From Paramagnetospirillum magnetotacticum MS-1 (lineage in GTDB: Bacteria; Pseudomonadota; Alphaproteobacteria; Rhodospirillales; Magnetospirillaceae), in NCBI RefSeq assembly GCF_000829825.1, contig NZ_JXSL01000023.1, positions 1 through 64,000 on the forward strand: DNA of 64,000 nucleotides, in the 5' to 3' direction. The notes beneath the pieces are model-generated. The model was not told the DNA's origin. It ran no database searches and worked only from the letters and a program-made list of their open reading frames with translations. Both the position numbers and the translations under genes were made by a program. This document shows, piece after piece, positions 1 through 8,874 of this stretch. Numbering within the stretch: the stretch's first letter is position 1; every line of letters begins with the position of its first letter.

Positions 1-414
1 CAACCAGTTTTTTGCGTCTCCGCAAAACCCGCCGACCGGGCCGTCCCGCCGCCCAAAACCTTCCGGTTCGTCGCGGCGAGGGGCGGGTTTTACGCGCCCC
101 ATCCGACCCTGTCAACCGCTCTTTTTACCCGAAGGCAAAACCCGTTGACCGGGCCGTCCCGCCACCCAAAACACCAGGGTTCCCGGCGGCGAGGGGCGGG
201 TTTTATACCCGCCCAACCACGCCGTCAACCCCATTTATTTGGAGGCTGGCCGTCCCTCCCGAGTGGGGGAGACGAAATTTCATCCTATGCCTGAGCAGGT
301 TCCGAAGCAAGCCCCTTCTGCCCCTGGAGGGATCGGGTTGGTGCCCTATTGTGTGGTGGCCCCACATGCCCCTTATATGAAGACCTGGGGCCATATTTAT
401 GGATGGGGATGATT
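1..414. other. Non-coding left edge with foldback repeats
   Basis: No convincing gene lies here. The reading frames in this stretch follow repeat arms and lack a plausible start with a ribosome binding site. Positions 22-215 hold two copies of an inverted-arm repeat, listed separately. Positions 216-414 are unique sequence leading into the small gene at 415 and contain no clear promoter that I can defend. Confidence 0.6.
22..215. repeat. Two tandem copies of a foldback repeat
   Basis: Two imperfect copies, offset by about 113 bp, start at 22 and 135 with GCAAAACCCG and share ACCGGGCCGTCCCGCC. Both close with GAGGGGCGGGTTTTA near 79-92 and 192-206. Within each copy the left arm AAAACCCGCC (24-33; AAAACCCGTT at 137-146) is the reverse complement, or nearly so, of the right arm GGCGGGTTTT (82-91; 196-205). 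Each unit could therefore fold into a roughly 70-bp hairpin. This resembles a small non-coding mobile or REP-like element, but I cannot name a family. Confidence 0.6.
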
Positions 415-720
415 ATGGCGGCGAAATCGCGAACGGAAATCATTGACGATATCGAAGACTGCATCGGCCGTAACGGCGGCGAGTTCGGGCAGTGGTATGT
501 GGGCTTTACCGCCAGCCCGAAGATCAAGCTGTTCTCCGGCCACAAACTGAAGCAAAGCGGCGATGCCTGGATCTCGCGCCTGGCCAAGGACGAGTTCGAA
601 GCCCACGAGGTCGCCGAGTTCTTTCGCACCACGCGCAAGACCAAAGGACCTGGCGGCCAACCCGGCGACAATGACCTCTATGTCTATGCCTATAAGATGA
701 AACCGCATACCAAGCCCTGA
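415..720 (+). CDS. Conserved hypothetical protein, 101 aa
   Basis: This encodes a short, charged, soluble protein beginning MAAKSRTEIIDDIEDC, with no signal peptide, membrane segment or recognised catalytic motif. The start at 415 is chosen because a purine-rich GGATGGGGATGA lies just upstream; ATG 409 is the alternative. The mix of acidic N-terminal helix and a basic, Gly/Pro-rich C-terminal third (KTKGPGGQPGDND) suggests a compact alpha/beta domain. I do not recognise a function. Its last codons and downstream hairpin are duplicated directly after the stop (688-776). It stands alone, upstream of an aminotransferase on the same strand. Confidence 0.7.
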   Translation: MAAKSRTEIIDDIEDCIGRNGGEFGQWYVGFTASPKIKLFSGHKLKQSGDAWISRLAKDEFEAHEVAEFFRTTRKTKGPGGQPGDNDLYVYAYKMKPHTKP

Positions 721-776
721 GGCTTGCCATGCTCGGGGCCTATAAGATGAAACCGCATACCAAGCCCTGAGGCTTG
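688..776 (+). repeat. 39-bp direct duplication of the gene tail and its hairpin
   Basis: The 39 bp at 688-726 (end of the preceding gene, its TGA stop and the following GGCTTG) recur exactly at 738-776, 50 bp downstream. Each copy ends in CAAGCC-CTGA-GGCTTG, a 6-bp stem with a loop that contains the stop codon. The second copy is followed by TTTCCCCC. The first hairpin overlaps the stop codon of the real gene, so the duplication has doubled a terminator-like structure. Confidence 0.85.
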
Positions 777-833
777 TTTCCCCCTGTTGGGCGGTTCATG
801 CTGCGCCTCTCGTCGCTAACGTAAAGAGGCCCC

Positions 834-2213
834 ATGCCGACGCGCGCCAGCAACCGAACCATTACCGAGAAGGATGTGGATTCGGTCCTCCACCCCTATA
901 CCAATCTGAAACGCCATCCGGAGGTGGGTCCGCTGGTCATCACCCGCGGCAAGGGCGTACGGGTCTATGACGAGGCGGGAAAGGACTATATCGAGGGCCT
1001 GGCCGGGCTGTGGTGCACGTCGCTTGGCTGGGGCGAGGAGCGGCTGGTCGAGGCCGCGGCGCGGCAGATGCGCACCCTCCCCTTCTATCACCTGTTCAGC
1101 CACAAGACCCATGACGTGGGCGTCGAATTGTGCGCCCGTCTGCTGGAGATGGCGCCCGTCCCCATGTCCAAGGTTTTTCTGGCCGGATCGGGGTCGGAAG
1201 CCAACGACACCGCCATCAAACTGATCCACTACCGATCCAACGCGCTGGGCCTGCCCCATAAGAAGAAGATCATCGCCCGCGAGAAGGCCTATCACGGCGT
1301 CACCGTGGCCACCGCCTCGCTGACCGGCCTGGTCAACAACCAGCGCTCCTTCGACCTTCCCATTCCCGGTGTGCTGCGGGCCGGATGTCCTCATCATTAC
1401 CGCTTCGCCAGGCAAGGCGAGAGCGAGGAAGACTTTTCCTCCCGGTTGGCGGCAGAGCTGGAAGCGCTGATCCTGGCCGAAGGCCCCGACACCGTGGCCG
1501 CCTTCTTCGCCGAACCGGTGATGGGCGCAGGCGGCGTCATCGTGCCGCCCGCCGGATACTTCCCCAAGATCCAGGCGGTGCTGGACCGCTACGATATTCT
1601 TCTGGTGGTCGACGAGGTGATCTGCGGCTTTGGGCGCACCGGCAAGATGTTTGGCACCGAGACCTTTGGCATCCGCCCTGACATGATGACTCTGGCCAAG
1701 GGCTTGTCCTCGGGCTATGCGCCCATTTCGGCCTTGATGGTCAATGAGCGGGTCTACGGCCCCGTCGCCGAGGAATCAGGGCGCATCGGGGTTTTTGGCC
1801 ACGGCTACACCTATGGCGGCCACCCGGTTTCCGCCGCCGTGGCGCTGGAGACTTTGAACATCTATGCCGAGCGCGACATCTTGGCCCATATCGCCAAGGT
1901 GGGGCCGGTGCTGCAGGAGGGTTTGGGGTCGTTCCGCGATCACCCCCTGGTGGGCGAGGCCCGCGGAATCGGCTTGATCGGAGCCCTGGAACTGGTGGCG
2001 GACAAGACCAGCCGGGCCCCCTTCCCGCCCGAACGGACCATGGGCGCCAAAGTGGTCGCCAGGGCACAGGACAAGGGAGTCATCCTGCGGGCCATGGGCG
2101 ATGCCATCGCTTTCGCCCCTCCCCTGATCATCACGGAAGCGGAGATCGGGGACATGCTGCGCCGGTTCAAAGCCGCGCTTGACGAAGCTCATGGCGCGCT
2201 TGGTCTCGGATAA
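834..2213 (+). CDS. Class III PLP aminotransferase (omega-amino acid:pyruvate type)
   Basis: A 459-aa fold-type I PLP enzyme that transfers the amino group from an omega-amino acid or amine to a keto acid in the cytoplasm. Visible landmarks are the aromatic/Leu-rich substrate entry (GLAGLWCTSLGWG), the phosphate-binding GSGSEANDTAIK, the Asp that contacts the pyridine nitrogen in VVDEVICGFGRTG (Asp260) and the Schiff-base lysine in LAKGLSSGYAP (Lys289). GYTYGGHP is also typical of the subgroup. Length and motifs fit omega-transaminases or beta-alanine/putrescine-pyruvate transaminases; the exact substrate cannot be read from sequence. It is followed 140 bp later by hemA on the same strand but seems to be a separate unit. 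Confidence 0.92.
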   Translation: MPTRASNRTITEKDVDSVLHPYTNLKRHPEVGPLVITRGKGVRVYDEAGKDYIEGLAGLWCTSLGWGEERLVEAAARQMRTLPFYHLFSHKTHDVGVELCARLLEMAPVPMSKVFLAGSGSEANDTAIKLIHYRSNALGLPHKKKIIAREKAYHGVTVATASLTGLVNNQRSFDLPIPGVLRAGCPHHYRFARQGESEEDFSSRLAAELEALILAEGPDTVAAFFAEPVMGAGGVIVPPAGYFPKIQAVLDRYDILLVVDEVICGFGRTGKMFGTETFGIRPDMMTLAKGLSSGYAPISALMVNERVYGPVAEESGRIGVFGHGYTYGGHPVSAAVALETLNIYAERDILAHIAKVGPVLQEGLGSFRDHPLVGEARGIGLIGALELVADKTSRAPFPPERTMGAKVVARAQDKGVILRAMGDAIAFAPPLIITEAEIGDMLRRFKAALDEAHGALGLG

Positions 2214-2353
2214 CTATGTGATACTTCAGTCGAAAGCGCGGGCTCATTACATCTTGTACACTTGCGCCACAGCTTTTTGATCCACTAGGATCTGCGCACC
2301 GGCCCAAGCCCTTAGGGAAATTGAGGGGGATGACGGGCCGAGGGAGGAGAGGA

Positions 2354-3592
2354 ATGGATTACGAGCATTACTTCACCAAGCGGATCAGCGACCTCAAATC
2401 CGAGGGACGCTACCGGGTGTTTGCCGATCTGGAGCGCCAGAAGGGCCGCTTCCCCATTGCTCTCAACTACCGCGATGGTGAGGTCCGCGAGGTGGTGGTG
2501 TGGTGCTCCAACGATTATCTCGGCATGGGGCAGCACCCGGAGGTGATCGCCGCCGCCCATGAGGCGCTGGAGCGTTGTGGCGCCGGTGCGGGCGGAACCC
2601 GCAACATCTCGGGCACCAATCACTATCACGTGCTGTTGGAAGAAGAGCTGGCCGCCTTCAATGCCAAGGAATCCGCCCTTCTGTTCACTTCGGGCTATGT
2701 GGCCAACCAGACCACCCTGTCGACGCTGGGCGCCACCATTCCGGGCTGCGTCGTGTTCTCCGACGAGCTCAATCACAATTCCATGATCGAGGGCATCCGC
2801 CACGGCCGTTCGGCCAAGCAGGTGTTCCGCCACAACGATCCCGAGCATCTTGAACAGTTGCTGTCGGCCTATCCGAAAGAGACGCCCAAGCTGGTGGCAT
2901 TCGAATCGGTCTATTCCATGGATGGCGATATCGCCCCCATCGCCGAGATCTGCGACGTGGCCGAGGCCCACAACGCCATGACCTATCTGGACGAGGTCCA
3001 TGCGGTGGGCATGTATGGCGAGCAAGGCTCCGGCGTGGCCGAGCGCGACGGTGTGCGCGACCGCATCACCATCATTCAGGGAACCCTGGCCAAGGCCTTG
3101 GGCGTTGTGGGCGGCTATATCGCCGCCTCGGCGTCTTGCGTCGATTATGTGCGCAGCTTCGGCCCCGGCTTCATCTTCTCGTCCTCCATGCCTCCAGCCA
3201 CGGCCGCCGCCGCCCTGGCCTCCATCCGCTTCCTGCGCGCCCATCCCGAGATCCGCGACCGCCACCAGGAACGCGCCGCCACGGCCAAGCGCCTGCTGGC
3301 CGAACGCGGCATCCCCGTCCTGCCCTCGGTCAGCCATATTGTTCCGGTGATGGTGGGCAATGCCGCGCTCTGCAAGCAGGCCAGCGACCTGCTGCTCGAC
3401 GAGTACGGCATCTATGTGCAGCCCATCAATTATCCCACCGTCCCGGTGGGCACCGAGCGGCTGCGCATCACGCCGACGCCGCTGCATGACGACGCCATGA
3501 TGGCCCATCTGGTGGAATCTTTCTCAGCCGTATGGGACCGGCTGGATCTGCATAAGGCCCATCACCCGAAAGCGGTCAAGGCGGCGGAGTAG
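2354..3592 (+). CDS. hemA: 5-aminolevulinate synthase
   Basis: A 412-aa PLP enzyme that condenses glycine with succinyl-CoA to 5-aminolevulinate, the first step of tetrapyrrole synthesis in alphaproteobacteria (Shemin pathway). The start at 2354 follows a strong GGGAGGAGAGGA ribosome binding site; the in-frame extension to 2321 lacks one. Family markers include the N-terminal [40 protein letters not shown], the cofactor Asp in [13 protein letters not shown] and the catalytic lysine in [12 protein letters not shown] (Lys247). HYSSS-type C-terminal changes are absent and the length is normal. A rho-independent terminator follows at 3695. Confidence 0.96.
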   Translation: MDYEHYFTKRISDLKSEGRYRVFADLERQKGRFPIALNYRDGEVREVVVWCSNDYLGMGQHPEVIAAAHEALERCGAGAGGTRNISGTNHYHVLLEEELAAFNAKESALLFTSGYVANQTTLSTLGATIPGCVVFSDELNHNSMIEGIRHGRSAKQVFRHNDPEHLEQLLSAYPKETPKLVAFESVYSMDGDIAPIAEICDVAEAHNAMTYLDEVHAVGMYGEQGSGVAERDGVRDRITIIQGTLAKALGVVGGYIAASASCVDYVRSFGPGFIFSSSMPPATAAAALASIRFLRAHPEIRDRHQERAATAKRLLAERGIPVLPSVSHIVPVMVGNAALCKQASDLLLDEYGIYVQPINYPTVPVGTERLRITPTPLHDDAMMAHLVESFSAVWDRLDLHKAHHPKAVKAAE

Positions 3593-3694
3593 ACAGCTTC
3601 CTGTCAGGCTGAGGACGTACTCTGAAACCAGTCGAGCCGAATCGCTCCAGCATGCCCTCGTTGGAGCAATCGTTCGGTTTGGCCCTCCCAAGAC

Positions 3695-3737
3695 GAAGCC
3701 GGCGGGCTCCCCAACTCCCGCCGGCTTCTATCTTTTT
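3695..3737 (+). terminator. Rho-independent terminator after hemA
   Basis: A perfect 12-bp stem GAAGCCGGCGGG (3695-3706) / CCCGCCGGCTTC (3717-3728) with a 10-nt loop is followed by TATCTTTTT. It lies between hemA (plus) and the converging fusion gene that ends at 3771. Confidence 0.85.
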
Positions 3738-3770
3738 GGGAAGACGCCCTGCGCGGCAGGGGCCGTCAGA

Positions 3771-6386
3771 TCAATAAACGCCCTTGGAATTGAGATAGAT
3801 CGCCGATTTGCGGTCCTCGGCCAAGGTATGGCCGACGATCCATTCCTGCAGGAAGGTCAACACCTCGGCCTCATTATAGCCGCGTCCCTCGGCCACCGCG
3901 GCCTGCAATTCGGTCAATTGCTCCAGCAGACGGGCGTGGCGGACACGATGGGCGCTGAGTTCCGGGTACTTGTAGCGGATCAGCAGCCCTTCCTCCTCGC
4001 TGAAATGAAAGCGGGCGTATTCGCGCAACAAGCCCATGGTTTCGGCCACCTCGGCGTCGTCCGTCTTGCGCTCCATCATGTCGAGAACGGAATTGCCGAT
4101 CTCGAAGAGGCGTCTGTGGTGGGAATCGATGCGCTGCACCCCCACCGAATACTCCTCGTGCCACTTGATCAGGACGCGGGCATGCTCGCCCGCCTCGGCC
4201 ATGGTCCGAGTCCGTTTGGTGCTGGCCTCGAACAGTTTCCAGCGCACGGACGGGATGTCGCGCAGGGTTTCGGCCGGAACCAGATAGACTTCGCAGCCCT
4301 CCAGGGCGCGGACCCGCAGCAGGCTGGGGATGCCGAAAATGGCAACCTCCTCGCCAAAGAAATCGCCGGGCTTTAAGGTCTCGAACATGTGTTCGCCCAG
4401 GAAGCGGCCAGCGCTTCCCGATTTCATCATGGCCACCAGACCAGGACCGGGCTCGATCAGCGCCTCGGCGGCGAAACTCTTCTGGCTCATTCCCTGAGCG
4501 ATGCGGTTCAAGGACCTAGACGACACCACCTCACCGAACAAGGAGGTGCGCAGCAGGAACTCACGATGCTCCAACAGGCGCGAAACGCCCGAGAACACAT
4601 TGTTGTAGCGCACGAATTCCAGATACAAGGAACACGGAATGGCCAGGGCCTGGACAAAGCTGGCGGCGCGGTAGGTCTCGGAGGCCGGGGTTCCGAACAA
4701 CCCCGGCAACTCGCCGATCAAAGCCCCAGCCGACAGGACCGAGCGCATCTCGATCTCCATGGGGATCATCTCGACGCTGCCCGACAGCAGCAGATAGATG
4801 TGATCGTTGACCATCCGCTCCTTCACCAAGATGGTGCCGGGATTGAAGGTCACCACCGGATTGTTGAGCAACACCCGGATCTGATGGCGGGGAATGCCGG
4901 GGAAATAGGCGTCCAGGGCCTCATAGGCATAGGGCCAGATGAAGTCGTGATTGGATGGGATCAGCACATCCACCGTGCCGAAGGACGCCGATGACCCGAT
5001 GGCCTTCTGGGCGCGGGTATTGCGCTGCGAGGTATGGGCCAGGATGATCTTGCCCGACTTGTCGTCACGGAAATCATAGGCATCGCCATGGATCATGCCG
5101 CCGCCCACGTCGATCTTCTTCACATCGGCGGGGACAAGGTAATCGGCGGCGACCTTGTCATACATGGCCTGACTGATGCCTGCCGCGTTCGCATCGTCGG
5201 TGACGAATCCCTGCAAAACCGACAGACGGCAGATATCGGCGAAATGGGCATAGGTGCGATAGCCCCCCTCCCACATGGCGCGGAAGTGAAAGACGGTGGT
5301 TTCCACCGGATGGGGGGAAAAGACCGGCATGACCTCAAGCCCATCGATGGAGTTCCACTCTCCTTCCACCAGGGGACGGACATCGAAATAATCCGAAAAC
5401 GCCGCCTCTTCGATGGACAGCAGCGCCGCCACCTTCTTGGCCACCGAGGCGCGGACCAATGGCGTCGAATAGTATTTCAGCTTGTGATCCGAACGGATCA
5501 GGGTCGTCAGCCCGGCAAAGTGATCGTCATGGGAATGGGTGTGGAAGATCCCCTCGATCTCATTGACGCCGATGCCCAGCGCGTTGAGCGAGTAAAGGAT
5601 ATTGGGCCCGGCATCCACCAGATAGACTTTGCCCTGGAACATGACGATGGAAGACATGGAGGGACGATTGATGTCCCAACCATCGCCCTCGCCCGAATGG
5701 ATGACCGCGAAATATTCGCGGCGAAGGCGGTAAAAGCCCAGCGGATAGGGCGATTCATAGGTCTCGAAGGACGGAAGATTGAGGTCGACGACCGCCGTCT
5801 CGCCCTGATAGCTGAACTCGAAGACATTGAACATCATGCGGCGCACGGCGACGCCGTTTCTGATCTCCACCGGCTCGTTATCCACCGCCAGGGTGTCGAT
5901 CAAGTCGCCGGGATGGCGGATATTGCCGAAAGCAAAGCGCAGCTTCATGCGCATCAGCTCACGGGCCCGTTCCGGCGTCTCTCCGGCCTCGACAAGCTCT
6001 TCCTCGGTCACCAGACCGTAATTACCGCGATAGATATACTGCATCTGGGCCGAAACCTGATCGGCGCTGCCGATCAGCATGGGCTTGATGCCCGTATTGC
6101 CGGGGTGATCGGGCAGGATCATCCCCTGGCGATACAGCATCTGAAGGACGGGAAATTCAGCCAGATTGGAGAAGCTGCCATTCTGCACCATGGCGTCTGA
6201 CAGCAATATGACGTTGGGCCCGGTCTCGAAGGGAACGCCGTTCACCTCGGTGGAAACAATCAGGCCCCGCTTCATCAGATGCTTCACCGCATCCGCGGGA
6301 CAGCCGCACAACACTGAAACACCCGCCTGGGGCGCCTCGATCCACCAAACCCCGGTGGTCACCTCGATCTTACGCAGCAACGGCAT
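3771..6386 (-). CDS. Metallo-beta-lactamase / two cNMP-binding domains / bacteriohaemerythrin fusion
   Basis: A four-domain protein of 871 aa. The N-terminal half carries a metallo-beta-lactamase fold with the metal motif HTHSHDDHFAGL (His282-His289), followed by a long second half of that domain. Two cyclic-nucleotide-binding folds come next (around 510-600 and 635-730; GELPGLFG and PGDFFGEEVAIFG are typical). The last 125 residues form a haemerythrin with all ligand motifs visible: HHRRLFE, HFSEEE, HRVRH and HTLAED. I chose ATG 6386 because GAGGGGGCG precedes it; a GTG at 6440 would add 18 residues but has no ribosome binding site. Likely cytoplasmic, perhaps sensing O2/NO or handling peroxidic or iron-linked substrates. 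It is divergent from an FTR1 iron permease. Confidence 0.85.
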   Translation of the reverse strand: MPLLRKIEVTTGVWWIEAPQAGVSVLCGCPADAVKHLMKRGLIVSTEVNGVPFETGPNVILLSDAMVQNGSFSNLAEFPVLQMLYRQGMILPDHPGNTGIKPMLIGSADQVSAQMQYIYRGNYGLVTEEELVEAGETPERARELMRMKLRFAFGNIRHPGDLIDTLAVDNEPVEIRNGVAVRRMMFNVFEFSYQGETAVVDLNLPSFETYESPYPLGFYRLRREYFAVIHSGEGDGWDINRPSMSSIVMFQGKVYLVDAGPNILYSLNALGIGVNEIEGIFHTHSHDDHFAGLTTLIRSDHKLKYYSTPLVRASVAKKVAALLSIEEAAFSDYFDVRPLVEGEWNSIDGLEVMPVFSPHPVETTVFHFRAMWEGGYRTYAHFADICRLSVLQGFVTDDANAAGISQAMYDKVAADYLVPADVKKIDVGGGMIHGDAYDFRDDKSGKIILAHTSQRNTRAQKAIGSSASFGTVDVLIPSNHDFIWPYAYEALDAYFPGIPRHQIRVLLNNPVVTFNPGTILVKERMVNDHIYLLLSGSVEMIPMEIEMRSVLSAGALIGELPGLFGTPASETYRAASFVQALAIPCSLYLEFVRYNNVFSGVSRLLEHREFLLRTSLFGEVVSSRSLNRIAQGMSQKSFAAEALIEPGPGLVAMMKSGSAGRFLGEHMFETLKPGDFFGEEVAIFGIPSLLRVRALEGCEVYLVPAETLRDIPSVRWKLFEASTKRTRTMAEAGEHARVLIKWHEEYSVGVQRIDSHHRRLFEIGNSVLDMMERKTDDAEVAETMGLLREYARFHFSEEEGLLIRYKYPELSAHRVRHARLLEQLTELQAAVAEGRGYNEAEVLTFLQEWIVGHTLAEDRKSAIYLNSKGVY

Positions 6387-6544
6387 CGCCCCCTCGGATC
6401 CTAAGAGGATCTGCAGGCGGTTCTTCGCCAGCAGATCCACATTGCATATATAGCACGATGGGGCGGGGCGACCACCCCATCACACCGGCATCTTTCAAGG
6501 CTTTACATTTGTCTTGCAATGACCTATCACAAGTATGGGATTAA

Positions 6545-6565
6545 TGCAATTCGCTCGCATTTGCA
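6545..6565. promoter_or_regulatory. Candidate iron-regulator (Fur/Irr-like) operator
   Basis: The 21-bp near-palindrome starts TGCAATTCGC and ends GCATTTGCA. It has the outer TGCAA/TTGCA arms and AT-rich half-sites seen in alphaproteobacterial Fur-type boxes. It lies 56 bp upstream of the FTR1 start and also in the promoter space of the divergent haemerythrin fusion gene. The position supports starting the permease at 6621, since longer versions would place the operator inside the coding region. Confidence 0.5.
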
Positions 6566-6620
6566 CCGCGCAGTGCTATGGATGAGAAATCGCATCGAAG
6601 ATTCAAGCCTGAGGCCCCCC

Positions 6621-7430
6621 ATGCTGGCATCTGCCGTGATCGTTTTCCGCGAGGTTCTCGAAGCCGCCCTGATCGTGGGTATCGTCCTGGCCGCGACCAA
6701 GGGATTGACCGGCAGCCGCCGTTGGGTTGCGGCGGGCATCGTGGGCGGGCTTTTGGGCTCGGCGATCATCGCCAGTTCCGCCGGGGCGCTGTCCGAGGCC
6801 GTGTCGGGCATGGGACAGGAACTTTTCAACGCCTCGATCCTGGGCGTGGCGGTTCTCATGCTGGGCTGGCACACCGTTTGGATGAGCAGCCATGGCCGCG
6901 AGATGGCCGCCGAGATGAAGCGGGTCGGCCATGCCGTGGTGGTGGGCTCGCGCCCGCTTTCCGTTCTTGCCGTGGTGGTGGGCGTCGCGGTGCTGCGCGA
7001 AGGGGCCGAGACGGTTCTGTTCGTCTTCGGCGTATCAGCCTCCGAAGACGGCGGCAAGCTGGCCACCGTGGCTGGTTGCGCCGTGGGCCTGGGAGCCGGG
7101 ATCACCGTTGGCACCCTGCTCTATCGCGGCCTGCTGGCCATTCCCGCGCGGCATCTGTTTTCCGTCACCACCTGGCTGGTGACTCTGCTGGCAGCCGGAA
7201 TGGCCGCCCAGGCGGTGACGTATCTGTCCGCCGCCGGTCTGATCGAGATTGCCACACAACCCCTGTGGGACACGTCATGGCTGCTGCCTGAAAACAGCAT
7301 CGGCGGCCGTTTGCTCCACACACTGATCGGCTATATGGACCGGCCCAGCGGCGGCCAGTTGATAGCCTATGGCGCCACGTTGCTGGCCATCACCGGTCTG
7401 GCGCGCATGGTTGGCCGGCAGCACGCATAA
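6621..7430 (+). CDS. FTR1-family high-affinity iron permease
   Basis: A 269-aa integral membrane protein with about seven hydrophobic segments that begins MLASAVIVFREVLEAALIVG. It contains the two REXXE iron-translocation motifs of the FTR1/EfeU family: REVLE in helix 1 and REGAE in helix 4. It should move Fe3+ produced by a partner oxidase across the inner membrane. No EfeO/EfeB or multicopper oxidase gene adjoins it, which is unusual for the Efe system. The start is placed at 6621 by homology, behind GCCTGAGG, and downstream of a probable iron operator. The next gene is convergent. Confidence 0.88.
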   Translation: MLASAVIVFREVLEAALIVGIVLAATKGLTGSRRWVAAGIVGGLLGSAIIASSAGALSEAVSGMGQELFNASILGVAVLMLGWHTVWMSSHGREMAAEMKRVGHAVVVGSRPLSVLAVVVGVAVLREGAETVLFVFGVSASEDGGKLATVAGCAVGLGAGITVGTLLYRGLLAIPARHLFSVTTWLVTLLAAGMAAQAVTYLSAAGLIEIATQPLWDTSWLLPENSIGGRLLHTLIGYMDRPSGGQLIAYGATLLAITGLARMVGRQHA

Positions 7431-7455
7431 AAAAACTCCCCGCCGAAGCGGGGAG
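7431..7455 (-). terminator. Terminator of the 2-oxoacid oxidoreductase operon
   Basis: Read on the minus strand, an 8-bp GC stem CTCCCCGC/GCGGGGAG with a 4-nt loop (7436-7455) is followed by a run of seven T. It sits 7 bp after the stop of the beta-subunit gene and abuts the stop of the convergent permease. Confidence 0.85.
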
Positions 7456-7462
7456 CAAAGGG

Positions 7463-8872
7463 TCAGTTCCTGGCAATCTCCCGCCTCGCGGGCTGGGAAG
7501 ATTCGGCTCCGGCCGGGGTGGAGGCTCCGGCCGGAGCCCGATGCGCCGCGGGAGGCGGAGAAGACTCCGCCGCCATCAGTTTGAGCAGCGCAACCTGCTC
7601 GTCCACCTTGGCCTGGATGTGGGCGAGCTGGTCGGGGGACAGATGCCGGTACTTGCCGATCATCTTGACGTATTCGGTAATGGGATAGGCGTTGTCGGGC
7701 GAGTGGGTGAAGCGCAGCCCGGTGGTATTGGTGTATTCCCACAGCGGATTGAAATTGCTGTCCACGCTCATGCGGCAGGCGTCGATCACCTTATTGGACG
7801 GAATGCGCCAGCCCGTCGGGCACGGCGAATAGATGTGGAGATAGGAAAAGCCCTCGAACGACGCCTCGATGGCGCGGTCCAGCTTCTCGTAGAGGTCCTC
7901 CATGTAGCCCGTCGACGCCGTCGCCACATAGCGGCACTTATGCGCCGTCATGATCAGCGGCAGGTTCTTGGCGTCCTGGGTCTTGCCCTTCATATGCTCG
8001 CCCACCGGGGTGGTCGAGGTCCAAGAGCCATAGGGCGTGGTGCCCGAGCGCTGCATGCCGGTGTTCATGTAGCCCTCGTTATCGACGCACACATAGAGCA
8101 CCTTCTCGCCCCGCTCGGCGGCGCCCGACACGGCATGAAAGCCGCAATCGGCGGTCCCGCCATCGCCCGCCAGGGCCATGACCACGATGTCCTTGCGCCC
8201 GATGCGGTCGTAATAGCGGCGGATGCCCGACAGCATGGAGGCGGTATTGGTCAGCAGTGGATGGAACACCGGAACCTTGGTGCCGGTCTTGCCGTTATAG
8301 CCCACCGAGCCCATGCCGGGGATGCAGCCGGGCGGCGTGGCCAGCACCGAGTTGCGGCCGATCTTGCGCATGGCATGGCGCATGATCAGTTCCGAATTGC
8401 AGCCCTGACAACCGGACAGGCCGGGAACGAACAGGTCTTCCTTGGCGCCGTATTCGTTGAAGATGCTTCCCGCCTTGCGGAATTCCAGCGCACCTGTCGG
8501 GCAGACCTTGACGCAGGCCGGGTCGCCGTCGCACTGGTCGCATTTGGCGACGCGCGAAACATTGGGATCCACCGCGATGCCACCATAGACGCAGCCAGCG
8601 GTGCACAGAAGGCAGTCCACGCATTTGGCGGCATCCCAGCCGATCACCCCGTTGCCGCCGTCCTTGTCCAGGGCGCCAGAGGGACAGACCTGGGCGCATT
8701 TGGGATCGCCGCACTGGCGGCATAGCGCCGCCTCGTATCCGCCCGCCTTGGCGCCGGGCACGATGGAGATTCGGGACGCGCCGCTCTTGGCCTCGGAACA
8801 AGCCGTCATGCAGTCGCCGCAGCCATCGCAGAGCGAGGCCTTGAAGCTGATGCTGTCGAATGCCACGCCCAT
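7463..8872 (-). CDS. 2-oxoacid:acceptor oxidoreductase beta subunit fused to N-terminal ferredoxin domains (PadI-like)
   Basis: A 469-aa catalytic subunit. Residues 1-120 hold several 4Fe-4S cysteine motifs (CDGCGDCMTAC, CRQCGDPKCAQVCP, CVDCLLCTAGC, CDQCDGDPACVKVCP). The rest is the thiamine diphosphate domain, with CQGCN near its start and the TPP motif GDGGTADCGFHA...NEGYMNTG. The C-terminus has a Pro/Ala-rich tail. ATG 8872 follows GGAGGTAGCA; the open frame upstream belongs to another gene. It is the last gene of a five-gene operon whose subunit make-up (gamma, delta, alpha, flavoprotein, beta plus ferredoxin) matches phenylglyoxylate:NAD+ oxidoreductase of Azoarcus. Pyruvate or another 2-oxoacid cannot be excluded as substrate. 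Confidence 0.85.
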   Translation of the reverse strand: MGVAFDSISFKASLCDGCGDCMTACSEAKSGASRISIVPGAKAGGYEAALCRQCGDPKCAQVCPSGALDKDGGNGVIGWDAAKCVDCLLCTAGCVYGGIAVDPNVSRVAKCDQCDGDPACVKVCPTGALEFRKAGSIFNEYGAKEDLFVPGLSGCQGCNSELIMRHAMRKIGRNSVLATPPGCIPGMGSVGYNGKTGTKVPVFHPLLTNTASMLSGIRRYYDRIGRKDIVVMALAGDGGTADCGFHAVSGAAERGEKVLYVCVDNEGYMNTGMQRSGTTPYGSWTSTTPVGEHMKGKTQDAKNLPLIMTAHKCRYVATASTGYMEDLYEKLDRAIEASFEGFSYLHIYSPCPTGWRIPSNKVIDACRMSVDSNFNPLWEYTNTTGLRFTHSPDNAYPITEYVKMIGKYRHLSPDQLAHIQAKVDEQVALLKLMAAESSPPPAAHRAPAGASTPAGAESSQPARREIARN

Positions 8873-8874
8873 TG

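Noticed and set aside
12-380. 122-aa frame across the left-edge repeats
   Set aside because: It reads the foldback repeat twice and has Arg/Pro-rich low-complexity composition.
6519-6620. N-terminal extension of the FTR1 permease
   Set aside because: It would place the iron-box-like dyad inside the gene and adds a hydrophilic segment absent from the family.
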